Assembly (NCBI GenBank): GCA_021641325.1 | Contig: JAJXPD010000101.1 | Location: forward strand, 1 to 7,907 | Length of the DNA: 7,907 nucleotides | Source of the DNA: Opitutales bacterium | GTDB taxonomy: Bacteria > Verrucomicrobiota > Verrucomicrobiia > Opitutales > Intestinicryptomonadaceae | Direction of reading: 5' to 3' | In this document: piece after piece, positions 1 to 5,708 of the stretch | How positions within the stretch are numbered: the stretch's first letter is position 1 | How the letters are laid out: every line of letters starts with the position of its first letter | Notes under the pieces: generated by a model | The model's database searches: none | Seen by the model: only the letters and a program-made list of their open reading frames with translations | What the model was told of the DNA's origin: nothing | Position numbers and translations under genes: made by a program

Positions 1-130
1 GTTGGAGAAACTCGGCGGGCGGTTTGCCTTGCGCGAAATCTTTTGAGGGGGTCGGCCAGCGGATATCGGCGTTTGCGGTAGCGAGGGCGGCGGCGGCCAG
101 AATCGACAGCAGGAATTTTTTTGCGGGCAT
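1..130 (-). CDS. exported protein, N-terminal fragment (cut by window edge)
   Basis: Only the first 43 codons are present, starting at an ATG at 130. The N-terminus is a clear Sec signal peptide: Lys-Lys at residues 4-5, a hydrophobic Leu/Ala core (about 6-18), then an Ala-X-Ala-type site (ATANA) before Asp-Ile-Arg-Trp, so cleavage is expected near residue 21. The mature start (Asp-Ile-Arg-Trp-Pro-Thr-Pro, then Lys-Pro-Pro-Ala-Glu-Phe) resembles the opening of secreted M23-like metallopeptidases that I recall from Verrucomicrobiota. That is a recollection only, and no catalytic motif lies inside the window. It starts 2 nt after the TAG of the lipoprotein gene, so it is probably the last known member of the operon that begins with the CstA-family gene. 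No convincing Shine-Dalgarno site is visible. The signal peptide is well supported; the function is not. Confidence 0.7.
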   Translation of the reverse strand, partial: MPAKKFLLSILAAAALATANADIRWPTPSKDFAQGKPPAEFLQ

Positions 131-132
131 GG

Positions 133-636
133 CTAATCGTTGATTTTGTGGGCGATTTCTATCGACTCGTTGAGGTCTTCGGCGGTCTTCTCGATTTTCG
201 CGCAACTGGGGATGTCGAAGACCATGAATATCTTTCCGTCGGCGATAGCCATGTCGATGCGGCGCAGGGCGAAGGGTTCGCCGTTGATTTTAGCCACGAT
301 GAAGTTGTTGAGGTTTGCGGCGGTTGCGGTGAAGAGGCGTTTTGTGCCGCGTTCGTTTGCGGTGAAGTAAAGCCCGTCGAGCGAGCCGCCTTCGGGGAGG
401 TTCACTTTTGCGACGTCCACGCGCGTGAGGTCGTTGTTATACATGAACGGCTCTTTGTTGCAGACGAGCGTGAAGCCCGAAGTGGGCATGAGTAGCGGCT
501 CTCGCGCGAACGATGTCGGCATTGTTTCCGACGTTGCGACGTGGAAAGTTACGAGGTTTTTGATTTCGTTGCCCGCGCAGCCCGCGAGTGTTGCGAGCGC
601 GGCGAGTGCCGCGAAAATTTTTGCGATTTTCATCAT
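133..636 (-). CDS. predicted lipoprotein, 167 aa
   Basis: The N-terminus is a type II signal peptide: Met-Met-Lys-Ile-Ala-Lys, an Ala/Leu-rich core, then a lipobox Leu-Ala-Gly-Cys with the lipidated Cys at residue 20. The mature part has about 147 residues and no transmembrane segment. A stretch at roughly 85-140 (Gly-Leu-Tyr-Phe-Thr, then Gly-Thr-Lys-Arg-Leu-Phe-Thr-Ala-Thr, then Phe-Ile-Val-Ala-Lys-Ile-Asn-Gly-Glu-Pro) recalls the P1-type periplasmic fold of SecD, where a substrate-like strand is followed by a segment that returns a named variable. This similarity is weak and not a family assignment. The first ATG (636) overlaps the TGA of the upstream gene as ATGA, which suggests translational coupling; the next codon is also ATG. 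The product should sit in the outer or inner membrane facing the periplasm. Role unknown. Confidence 0.85.
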   Translation of the reverse strand: MMKIAKIFAALAALATLAGCAGNEIKNLVTFHVATSETMPTSFAREPLLMPTSGFTLVCNKEPFMYNNDLTRVDVAKVNLPEGGSLDGLYFTANERGTKRLFTATAANLNNFIVAKINGEPFALRRIDMAIADGKIFMVFDIPSCAKIEKTAEDLNESIEIAHKIND

Positions 637-1133
637 ATGATAATGCTTCCGAGCTGGTTTTGGATTTTAAACACCAAGTCTTCGTCCAGATTTTTTTGCG
701 GGACGAGAAATTCGCGTTTGGTAGACGGTTGGACGTATTTCTGGAATCCCCCCGCAGGGCGTCCGACCGCCCGCAGAATGCGTTTGCGTTCGAGGAGTAG
801 GGCGAGCATTTGTCTTACGACGTCCGCTTCCTCTGTCTCGATTTGCGTGTCGGCGTCGAAGAGCGACACGAAGAAGTCTTCCGAGCTTTCGAGCGACATT
901 CTTCGGGCGGCGCGTTCATCGGCTTCGGGGTGTTCCGAGACCACGCGCTCCCATTTGCCGAGAATGCGTCCGCGCAGTTTGGAGTCGTCAAATTCGTCCT
1001 TGTGGCAGTCCATGCGGTCGAGCTGTCCGAGTTCGTTGACGTAGACGGCGCAGACGACGGTGTCGCCCGCCCTGATTTCGCGGTCAGAGAGGGCGGACTT
1101 TTTCGAAAGCGGTTTTATCTGCCAGTCGAGCAC
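633..1133 (-). CDS. conserved-looking hypothetical cytoplasmic protein, 166 aa
   Basis: I do not recognise the family with confidence. The protein is soluble, charged, with no signal peptide or membrane segment. The N-terminal part (about 1-45) has Trp-Gln-Ile, Ser-Lys-Lys-Ser-Ala, Ile-Arg-Ala-Gly-Asp-Thr-Val, then Leu-Asp-Arg-Met-Asp-Cys. This pattern resembles small proteins in which a zinc-knuckle-like start precedes 'Gly-Glu/Asp-x-Val' and 'Arg-x-Asp', but the paired Cys residues of a zinc knuckle are missing. The middle (about 60-125) is probably helical, with many Glu/Arg residues and a Leu-rich segment near 109-120. The start is a GTG at 1133, placed 2 nt after the TAA of the CstA-family gene, with a GAAGG-like Shine-Dalgarno site 7-8 nt upstream. 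The TGA overlaps the lipoprotein start. The tight packing argues that it is a real gene co-translated with its neighbours. Confidence 0.85.
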   Translation of the reverse strand: MLDWQIKPLSKKSALSDREIRAGDTVVCAVYVNELGQLDRMDCHKDEFDDSKLRGRILGKWERVVSEHPEADERAARRMSLESSEDFFVSLFDADTQIETEEADVVRQMLALLLERKRILRAVGRPAGGFQKYVQPSTKREFLVPQKNLDEDLVFKIQNQLGSIII

Positions 1134-1135
1134 GG

Positions 1136-2626
1136 TTAGCCTTCGGCTTCTTCGTTGGGGAGCGTGTTTGCGTCGGCGGAAAGTTCGGCGCGTTTGCCGC
1201 GCTTGTACGCCCAGACCGACAGCACAATCGTGAGCGCGCCGCCCAGCCCGTAGGCGTAGGCGAGGTCAAGCCCGAAGCCGACGGGGCCGCCGTGTTCGGG
1301 CGAAATCCACAGAATGTATGTAAGCACGATGAACGCCATGAACATTCCGGGAAGCAGCGCCACGAATCCGTTTTTCGAAAGCCTGAACAGCCAGACCGAC
1401 GCCGCAAGCAGCGTAGACGCCGCGAGCACTTGGTTGCCCCACGCAAAGTAGTTCCAGAGGTTGTTGAAAGATTCCGCGCTGATTTGCGACCACGCCAAAA
1501 GCCCCGTCGTGCCGATTATAAGCGGGAGGGTTGTGAGCAGGCGTTTCGAAATCGGTTTTTGGTCGATTTTAAAGATTTCCGCAAGGCTCAGGCGCATGCT
1601 TCTCATGGCGGTGTCGCCCGAAGTAATCGCCAAGATGACGACCGCGAACACCGTGACGATTCCCATCCAAGTGCCGAGGAAGTGTTGCGAAACGTAAATG
1701 AGGACGTCGGTCGGCGTTTTCTGGAAGTATTCGGGCTTCATGTTGTAGACGGCAAGCCCCGCCGCCGCCCAAATCATGGCGATTACGCCTTCAAGTACCA
1801 TCATTCCGTAGAATGTGGAACGCGCCTCGCGCTCCGAGCGCATTGTCCGCGCGACAATCGGCGACTGCGTTGCGTGGAAGCCCGAAATAATACCGCACGC
1901 AATCGTAACAAAGAGCAGGGGAATCACGGGGTGTCCGTTTGCCGCGCACCATTTCATTTCGGCGAATTTCGCGCTTTCGCCCAGAACTTCGGGCGACTCA
2001 ATCAGCTTGAAGCAAATCGACACGAAGACCGCGAGCGTTCCCACAAGCAGCATGAAGCCGAAGAGCGGGTAGATTTTGCCGATGATTTTATCGACGGGAA
2101 AGAGCGTCGCCAAAACGTAGTATGTGAAGATTGCCCCGACCGTCCACCAGAATATGTTGATTTGCGGAAATTCCTTGTCTATGAGGTTTGCGGGCACGTT
2201 GATGAACACCGCAACAACAAGCAGCAGCAGCAGCACCGTGAACGCCGAGAAAAATTTTGAGTACGCCGAGCCGAGGTTTTGGCGGATAAGCGCGGGCAGG
2301 TTTGCGCCGCCGCCGCGCAGCGACATCATTCCCGCCAAGAAATCGTGCGTAGCCCCCGCGAGAATGTTTCCGACGGGAATTATTATAAACACCATCGTCC
2401 CGAATTTTATGCCCAGTATCACGCCGATTACGGGGCCCACCCCCGCGATGTTCAGCAACTGGATAAGCATGTTTTTCCAGTGGGGGAGCGTGAGAAAGTC
2501 TACGCCGTCGCGCTTCGAGACGGCGGGCGTAGCCCTGTCGTCGGGGGCGAGGACTTTTTCGATAAAGCTGCCGTAGGCGAAGTAGCCCGCGACGAGCAAA
2601 AGCAAACCTAAGAAGAACAATAGCAT
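1136..2626 (-). CDS. cstA: CstA-family transporter (carbon starvation protein, short form)
   Basis: An integral membrane protein of 496 residues from the chosen ATG, with about 12-14 hydrophobic segments. Family signatures are clear: Pro-Asp-Asp-Arg-x-Thr-Pro-Ala (28-35), Asp-Gly-Val-Asp-Phe (40-44), an Ala-Gly-Val-Gly-Pro loop (61-65), Gly-Ala-Thr-His-Asp-Phe (91-96), Gly-Phe-His-Ala-Thr-Gln-Ser-Pro (249-256) and Ser-Gly-Asp-Thr-Ala-Met-Arg-Ser (336-343). Members such as BtsT and CstA of enteric bacteria take up pyruvate with protons, and others are linked to peptides, so the substrate here is open. Enteric CstA is about 700 residues; this is the roughly 480-500-residue form common in Bacteroidetes-like bacteria. 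The ATG at 2626 places the first hydrophobic helix directly at the N-terminus, as is usual. An in-frame TTG at 2680 would add 18 basic residues and cannot be excluded. It heads the leftward operon. Confidence 0.9.
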   Translation of the reverse strand: MLLFFLGLLLLVAGYFAYGSFIEKVLAPDDRATPAVSKRDGVDFLTLPHWKNMLIQLLNIAGVGPVIGVILGIKFGTMVFIIIPVGNILAGATHDFLAGMMSLRGGGANLPALIRQNLGSAYSKFFSAFTVLLLLLVVAVFINVPANLIDKEFPQINIFWWTVGAIFTYYVLATLFPVDKIIGKIYPLFGFMLLVGTLAVFVSICFKLIESPEVLGESAKFAEMKWCAANGHPVIPLLFVTIACGIISGFHATQSPIVARTMRSEREARSTFYGMMVLEGVIAMIWAAAGLAVYNMKPEYFQKTPTDVLIYVSQHFLGTWMGIVTVFAVVILAITSGDTAMRSMRLSLAEIFKIDQKPISKRLLTTLPLIIGTTGLLAWSQISAESFNNLWNYFAWGNQVLAASTLLAASVWLFRLSKNGFVALLPGMFMAFIVLTYILWISPEHGGPVGFGLDLAYAYGLGGALTIVLSVWAYKRGKRAELSADANTLPNEEAEG

Positions 2627-2703
2627 ATATGGTAATCCCGATAATTTAAGTGTAAGTTTTTGCCGTATTTTTCCGAACAACCGTTGGACGGCATAATCGC
2701 GAA

Positions 2704-2732
2704 AGTATCCGACTTTTCCTCCGTTATGTCAA
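2704..2732 (-). promoter_or_regulatory. sigma-70-type promoter for the cstA operon
   Basis: Read on the minus strand, a perfect -35 box TTGACA (2732-2727) is followed by a 17-nt spacer and a -10 box GATACT (2709-2704, four of six matches to TATAAT). Transcription would start near 2697, leaving a 5' leader of about 70 nt before the ATG at 2626. This is the best promoter match in the window and the only one assigned with some assurance. It lies inside the leader or extended N-terminal region of the divergent crcB gene, which supports the later crcB start at 2789. Confidence 0.65.
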
Positions 2733-2788
2733 GCTTGCGCCTGAAATTTTTATCGACAAACGGCGTCGGCGCGTCCACTTTTTGCGGA

Positions 2789-3226
2789 ATGTTCAAATTC
2801 GTGAAATTGCGCACATTGGCTGCGGTAGGTCTCGGCGGCGCGATTGGCGCGTCCGCCCGCGTCGGCGTTTGCGCCGTTGTTGACGACGGCATTTTGGCGA
2901 TTCTTGCGTGCAACATTGCCGGCTCTTTTCTGCTTTCCGCCGCCGTCGAGCTGCGCGAATCCGTACACCCCGATTTCGAAAAACTTGTAGCCGTCGGCTT
3001 TTGCGGCGGGCTTTCGGTCTTTGCGGGCTTTTCGCGCGATTCCGTTTCCTTCCTTTCCGCCGACGCCTACGCGCCTTTCTTCTTGAACCTGCTGGGGAAC
3101 TTTGTGCTGTGCGTCGCCGCCGTTTTTGCCGCCCGCGCGTTGTTCCGTGTTTTTCGCAAGCCGACTCTTTCCGAAAAAATCGCGGGCTTTTTCGACAAGT
3201 CCGGCAGGGGAGGGCGCGGCGAATGA
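2789..3226 (+). CDS. crcB1: fluoride channel subunit, CrcB/Fluc family (first of pair)
   Basis: A 145-residue membrane protein with four hydrophobic segments, the standard Fluc layout. Fluc channels export fluoride passively through a dimer of antiparallel subunits. Visible motifs: Gly-Gly-Ala-Ile-Gly-Ala-x-x-Arg (Arg24), Cys-Asn-Ile-Ala-Gly-Ser-Phe (Asn42), and Gly-Phe-Cys-Gly-Gly-Leu-Ser-Val-Phe-Ala-Gly-Phe (71-81). In the last, both pore phenylalanines (Phe78, Phe81) are kept but the usual Thr-Thr-Phe-Ser-Thr-Phe polar residues are replaced by Ser-Val-Phe-Ala-Gly-Phe. A basic C-terminal tail of about 25 residues follows helix 4. The ATG at 2789 is chosen because family members begin a few residues before the first Gly-rich helix; upstream in-frame starts (2726, 2660) would add long tails without membrane character. 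TGA overlaps the next gene as ATGA. No fluoride riboswitch is recognised upstream. Confidence 0.88.
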   Translation: MFKFVKLRTLAAVGLGGAIGASARVGVCAVVDDGILAILACNIAGSFLLSAAVELRESVHPDFEKLVAVGFCGGLSVFAGFSRDSVSFLSADAYAPFFLNLLGNFVLCVAAVFAARALFRVFRKPTLSEKIAGFFDKSGRGGRGE

Positions 3227-3597
3227 ACGCGCTTTTGATGTTTTCCGCTGCGGCTCTCGGCGGCGCGTTCGGCGCGCTTGTCCGCTATTTTCTTGCGGCG
3301 GCGTGGGATAAAAAGGCGTTTCCGTTCGGGACGTTCGCGGCGAATATGTCGGCGTCGTTCATTTTGGGGACTCTTACCGCGCTTGCTTCGCGCGGCGTAT
3401 TGGAGGGCGACCTTGCGGTGTTTTCGGAGGCGGGCTTTTGCGCCGCGCTCTCCACGTTTTCGTCGCTCGCGTTCCAGATAGCCGAAATGCTTTCCGAAAA
3501 AAGGTATCTGAGCGCATCTTTTTACGCAACGACCACGCTCATGTTCGGCATGGCGTTGTTTTTGTCCGCCGAGCAGGGCGCGCTTCGGGTGTTATAG
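3223..3597 (+). CDS. crcB2: fluoride channel subunit, CrcB/Fluc family (second of pair)
   Basis: A 124-residue, four-helix protein of normal Fluc length. Motifs: Gly-Gly-Ala-Phe-Gly-Ala-Leu-Val-Arg-Tyr (Arg21-Tyr22), Ala-Ala-Asn-Met-Ser-Ala-Ser-Phe (Asn41, with the usual Gly after it changed to Ala44), and Gly-Phe-Cys-Ala-Ala-Leu-Ser-Thr-Phe-Ser-Ser-Leu (71-82). Phe79 is kept, while the second pore phenylalanine position is Leu82. It starts inside the stop of the first subunit (ATGA), so the two are translationally coupled and probably made in equal amounts. Tandem crcB genes in other bacteria encode heterodimeric channels in which the two chains insert in opposite orientation; the same is inferred here. 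Its TAG lies within the last six bases shared with the convergent tsaE gene. Confidence 0.88.
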   Translation: MNALLMFSAAALGGAFGALVRYFLAAAWDKKAFPFGTFAANMSASFILGTLTALASRGVLEGDLAVFSEAGFCAALSTFSSLAFQIAEMLSEKRYLSASFYATTTLMFGMALFLSAEQGALRVL

Positions 3598-4029
3598 AAT
3601 CGTAATTGCGTGGCGCCCGTCGGGGAGTATCGATATCTCGATTTTTATTGCCTCCTGCGGGACGCATTCGGCGACGTTCTCCCACCATTCCACGCATACG
3701 CAGCGCGGGGCGGGGGCTACTTCGTCGAGGGCGAGGTTTTCGAAAGCTTCGGGAGAGTCGAGCCTGTACGCGTCGATGTGCGCGAGCTTGCGCCCGTCGG
3801 GGGCGTCGTAGAGCAAGAGTATATTGTACGACGGGCTTTTCACCCGCGCCGAAATTCCAAGACCCTCGGCGATTCCCTTGACGAACGCGGTTTTGCCCGT
3901 GCCCAAATCGCCCGAAAGCGCGACGAACGCGTCGTCGGGCAGGTTTTTTGCGAATTTTGCGGCGAACGCGCGGGTTGCTTCGGGCGAGTCCGAAACAAAG
4001 CGCGCGCCGCCTGCGTGGTTTTTTGGCAT
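3592..4029 (-). CDS. tsaE: tRNA t6A synthesis ATPase TsaE
   Basis: A 145-residue protein of typical TsaE length. Walker A is Gly-Asp-Leu-Gly-Thr-Gly-Lys-Thr (40-47), followed by Phe-Val-Lys-Gly-Ile-Ala-Glu-Gly-Leu-Gly, a hallmark of the family. Further family features are Val-Lys-Ser-Pro-Ser-Tyr (63-68), His-Ile-Asp-Ala-Tyr-Arg-Leu (84-90) and Val-Glu-Trp-Trp-Glu (113-117). TsaE works in the cytoplasm with TsaB and TsaD to place threonylcarbamoyl on A37 of ANN-decoding tRNAs; its ATPase turnover resets the complex. The ATG at 4029 overlaps the TAA of the aminotransferase gene (TAATG), so the two genes are coupled. Reading further upstream in the same frame gives only low-complexity Arg/Gly sequence antisense in character to the aminotransferase. 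The 3' end overlaps the stop of crcB2. Confidence 0.93.
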   Translation of the reverse strand: MPKNHAGGARFVSDSPEATRAFAAKFAKNLPDDAFVALSGDLGTGKTAFVKGIAEGLGISARVKSPSYNILLLYDAPDGRKLAHIDAYRLDSPEAFENLALDEVAPAPRCVCVEWWENVAECVPQEAIKIEISILPDGRHAITIL

Positions 4030-5210
4030 TAGAGCTTTGCGCAGAATTTCTTCATGCGCTCTATTCCCTTTACGATTGTTTCGTCGGCGACGGCGTAGCT
4101 GAAACGAATGTTCGCGTCGGCTCCGAACGCCACACCCGGGACTACCGCCACAAGCTCCTCTTCGAGGAGTTTCGAGCAGAAGTCGGTAGACGAAAGCCCG
4201 AAAGACGAAATGTTCGGGAAAAGATAGAACGCGCCCTTCGCCCTGCGGCACGAAACGCCGTCGATTGAGTTGAGACCCTCCCAGAGCGTGAGTCTGCGCC
4301 TGTCGAAAACCGCGAGCATTGCTTCCAGCGATTCCTTCGCGGCGGCGGGATTTTTTATTGCCTCCAACGCGCCGTACTGCGCGAAAGTCGTGGCGTTCGA
4401 AGTGGTCTGCGTTTGGAGCTTCGCCACCGCCTTTGCGATGTCGTCGGGGGCGCACATAGAGCCGAGCCTCCAGCCCGTCATCGAGTACGCCTTGCTGAAG
4501 CCCGACACCATGATTGTGTGGTTGCGGGCGTCTTCCGAAAGCCCCGCGGGGCTGAACGCGCGCGTGCCGTCGTATGTGAGGAAAGAGTAGATTTCGTCGC
4601 TCATGACGATGATTCCGTGCTTTACGACAACCTTCATGATGGCTTCAAGCTCGTCTTTTGTATAGACCGAGCCGGTGGGGTTCGAGGGGCTGTTGAGCAC
4701 AAGGAGCTTTGTCTTTTCCGTAATGGCGGCTTCGACCTGTTCGGGCGTGAGCTTGAAATCGTTTTCCTCCGTCGCCGAGACGAAGACGGGAACGCCGCCG
4801 CAGAGCTTTACCATTTCGGGGTAGCTTACCCAGTAGGGCGCGGGGATAATCACTTCGTCACCTGGGGAGACAACCGCCTTCATCGCCAGATAGCAGCTGA
4901 ACTTGCCGCCCGCGCTGATTATGATGTTGTCGGCGGAAATGTTTTTGATGTTCTTTTTCTCTCCGTAGAACGCCGCGAGCCTTTCGCGGAGTTCGGGCAG
5001 ACCCGACGAAGCTATGTATTTTGTTTTGCCTTCGTTTATCGCCTTGATTGCGGCTGCCTTGATGAATTGGGGCGTGTCGAAGTCGGGCTCGCCTGCGCCG
5101 AATCCGCAGACGTCCTTGCCTTCCGCCTTCAATTTCTTCGCCTTTGCGTCGACCGCGAGGGTCGGCGACGGTGCTATATTCTGTGCCCAAACTGAGAGTC
5201 TGCTTTTCAT
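4029..5210 (-). CDS. aspC: aspartate aminotransferase-like PLP enzyme, class I (subgroup Ib type)
   Basis: A 393-residue fold-type I aminotransferase of full length. Motifs in order: [10 protein letters not shown] (38-47), Ser-Ala-Gly-Gly-Lys (99-103), Pro-Tyr-Trp-Val-Ser-Tyr-Pro (125-131), Asn-Ser-Pro-Ser-Asn-Pro-Thr-Gly (173-180, Asn177 contacts PLP), Ser-Asp-Glu-Ile-Tyr (204-208, Asp205 binds the pyridine N and Tyr208 the PLP oxygen), Ser-Gly-Phe-Ser-Lys (236-240, Lys240 forms the Schiff base), Met-Thr-Gly-Trp-Arg (244-248) and Ile-Arg-Phe-Ser-Tyr (368-372, Arg369 holds the substrate carboxylate). It should exchange amino groups between aspartate and 2-oxoglutarate; some Ib members also use prephenate. 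The ATG at 5210 has an AAGAGA Shine-Dalgarno-like site 9 nt upstream (5225-5220) and gives the usual N-terminus. A longer in-frame start at 5255 adds 15 basic residues and is disfavoured. tsaE follows directly. Confidence 0.93.
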   Translation of the reverse strand: MKSRLSVWAQNIAPSPTLAVDAKAKKLKAEGKDVCGFGAGEPDFDTPQFIKAAAIKAINEGKTKYIASSGLPELRERLAAFYGEKKNIKNISADNIIISAGGKFSCYLAMKAVVSPGDEVIIPAPYWVSYPEMVKLCGGVPVFVSATEENDFKLTPEQVEAAITEKTKLLVLNSPSNPTGSVYTKDELEAIMKVVVKHGIIVMSDEIYSFLTYDGTRAFSPAGLSEDARNHTIMVSGFSKAYSMTGWRLGSMCAPDDIAKAVAKLQTQTTSNATTFAQYGALEAIKNPAAAKESLEAMLAVFDRRRLTLWEGLNSIDGVSCRRAKGAFYLFPNISSFGLSSTDFCSKLLEEELVAVVPGVAFGADANIRFSYAVADETIVKGIERMKKFCAKL

Positions 5211-5393
5211 AATTATCTGTCTCTTACTTAAAATTCGGATAGCGCGGTTTATCAAAACTTTTTCGACATAATCGCCGATTTCCTACAAAAATGGACAAAG
5301 TTGCGCGGTTGTCGAGTAAGAATTTCGCTTTTGTTTCAATCTTTTCGGAGTCGCGTGAAAAAATTCCTCAAAAAAAGCTTTACAAAGTTCGGC

Positions 5394-5418
5394 ATACCCC
5401 CTACGGGTATAGGGTATA
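5394..5418 (+). promoter_or_regulatory. probable CsoR operator overlapping the csoR promoter
   Basis: A perfect inverted repeat ATACCC-5 nt-GGGTAT lies at 5394-5410, and GGGTATA is then repeated directly (5405-5411 and 5412-5418). GC-rich 'TACCC...GGGTA' pseudo-palindromes are the known type of site for CsoR repressors, and this one sits about 20 nt before the csoR start, so autoregulation is likely. Promoter elements are less certain: TATAAC (5415-5420) is a reasonable -10 but has no -35 at 17 nt, while TTTACA (5379-5384) is a reasonable -35 with only TACGGG at 17 nt. Either arrangement would be blocked by protein on this palindrome. Confidence 0.75.
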
Positions 5419-5430
5419 ACTTTTGAATTC

Positions 5431-5703
5431 TTGAAAAACTGTGTCGATTACGAAAAGGTCGTCAAGCGTCTGAAAAGGGTTCAGGGGCAAATCGGCGGCA
5501 TAATAAAAATGATAGAGTCGGAAAAGGACTGCGAAGACGTGCTTATCCAGATTGGCGCGGCAAAGGCCGCCCTCCACAAAACGGGGCAGTCGGTCTTGGA
5601 GGGGCACCTGCACCACTGCGTGCTCGACGCAATCAAGGAGGGGCACGGCGAGGAGGCTCTCGACCACCTCTCCGACGCAATCGAACAATTTTTGAAAATC
5701 TGA
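5431..5703 (+). CDS. csoR: copper-sensing repressor CsoR (DUF156 family)
   Basis: A 90-residue all-helical DUF156 repressor of normal length. Helix 1 carries Arg-Leu-Lys-Arg-Val-Gln-Gly-Gln-Ile (13-21), the family DNA-contact region. The Cu(I) site is intact: Cys34 in Asp-Cys-Glu-Asp-Val-Leu, and His59 with Cys63 in His-Leu-His-His-Cys-Val, matching the Cys-His-Cys triad of CsoR. The third ligand Cys is absent in the formaldehyde sensor FrmR, and RcnR-type nickel sensors use a different His pattern, so copper is favoured. Apo-protein should bind the palindrome just upstream and release it on Cu(I) loading. The start is TTG at 5431, forced because the frame is closed by a TAG at 5410 and no ATG precedes the conserved helix. 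No Shine-Dalgarno site is visible. The P1B-ATPase gene begins 5 nt after the stop, forming one operon. Confidence 0.92.
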   Translation: MKNCVDYEKVVKRLKRVQGQIGGIIKMIESEKDCEDVLIQIGAAKAALHKTGQSVLEGHLHHCVLDAIKEGHGEEALDHLSDAIEQFLKI

Positions 5704-5708
5704 CGGAC

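Noticed and set aside
1292..2260. Long plus-strand open frame opposite cstA
   Set aside because: Arg/His/Glu-rich shadow of the membrane protein gene, with no start signal and no recognisable domain.
2627..2788. Fluoride riboswitch (crcB motif) ahead of the crcB pair
   Set aside because: The leader lacks the GGNGAUGG-like and CUGAUGG-like conserved segments and their pseudoknot pairing, and most of it is taken by the opposite-strand cstA promoter.
4030..4455. Upstream extension of tsaE (in-frame reading to 4455)
   Set aside because: The extra 142 residues are Arg/Gly-rich with no family similarity and lie entirely inside the aminotransferase gene. The ATG at 4029 gives the exact TsaE family length.
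5211..5393. Promoter for the aminotransferase gene
   Set aside because: Several minus-strand hexamer pairs (for example TTGTCC with GATTAT) exist but none has both a good match and 16-18 nt spacing, so no site is called.
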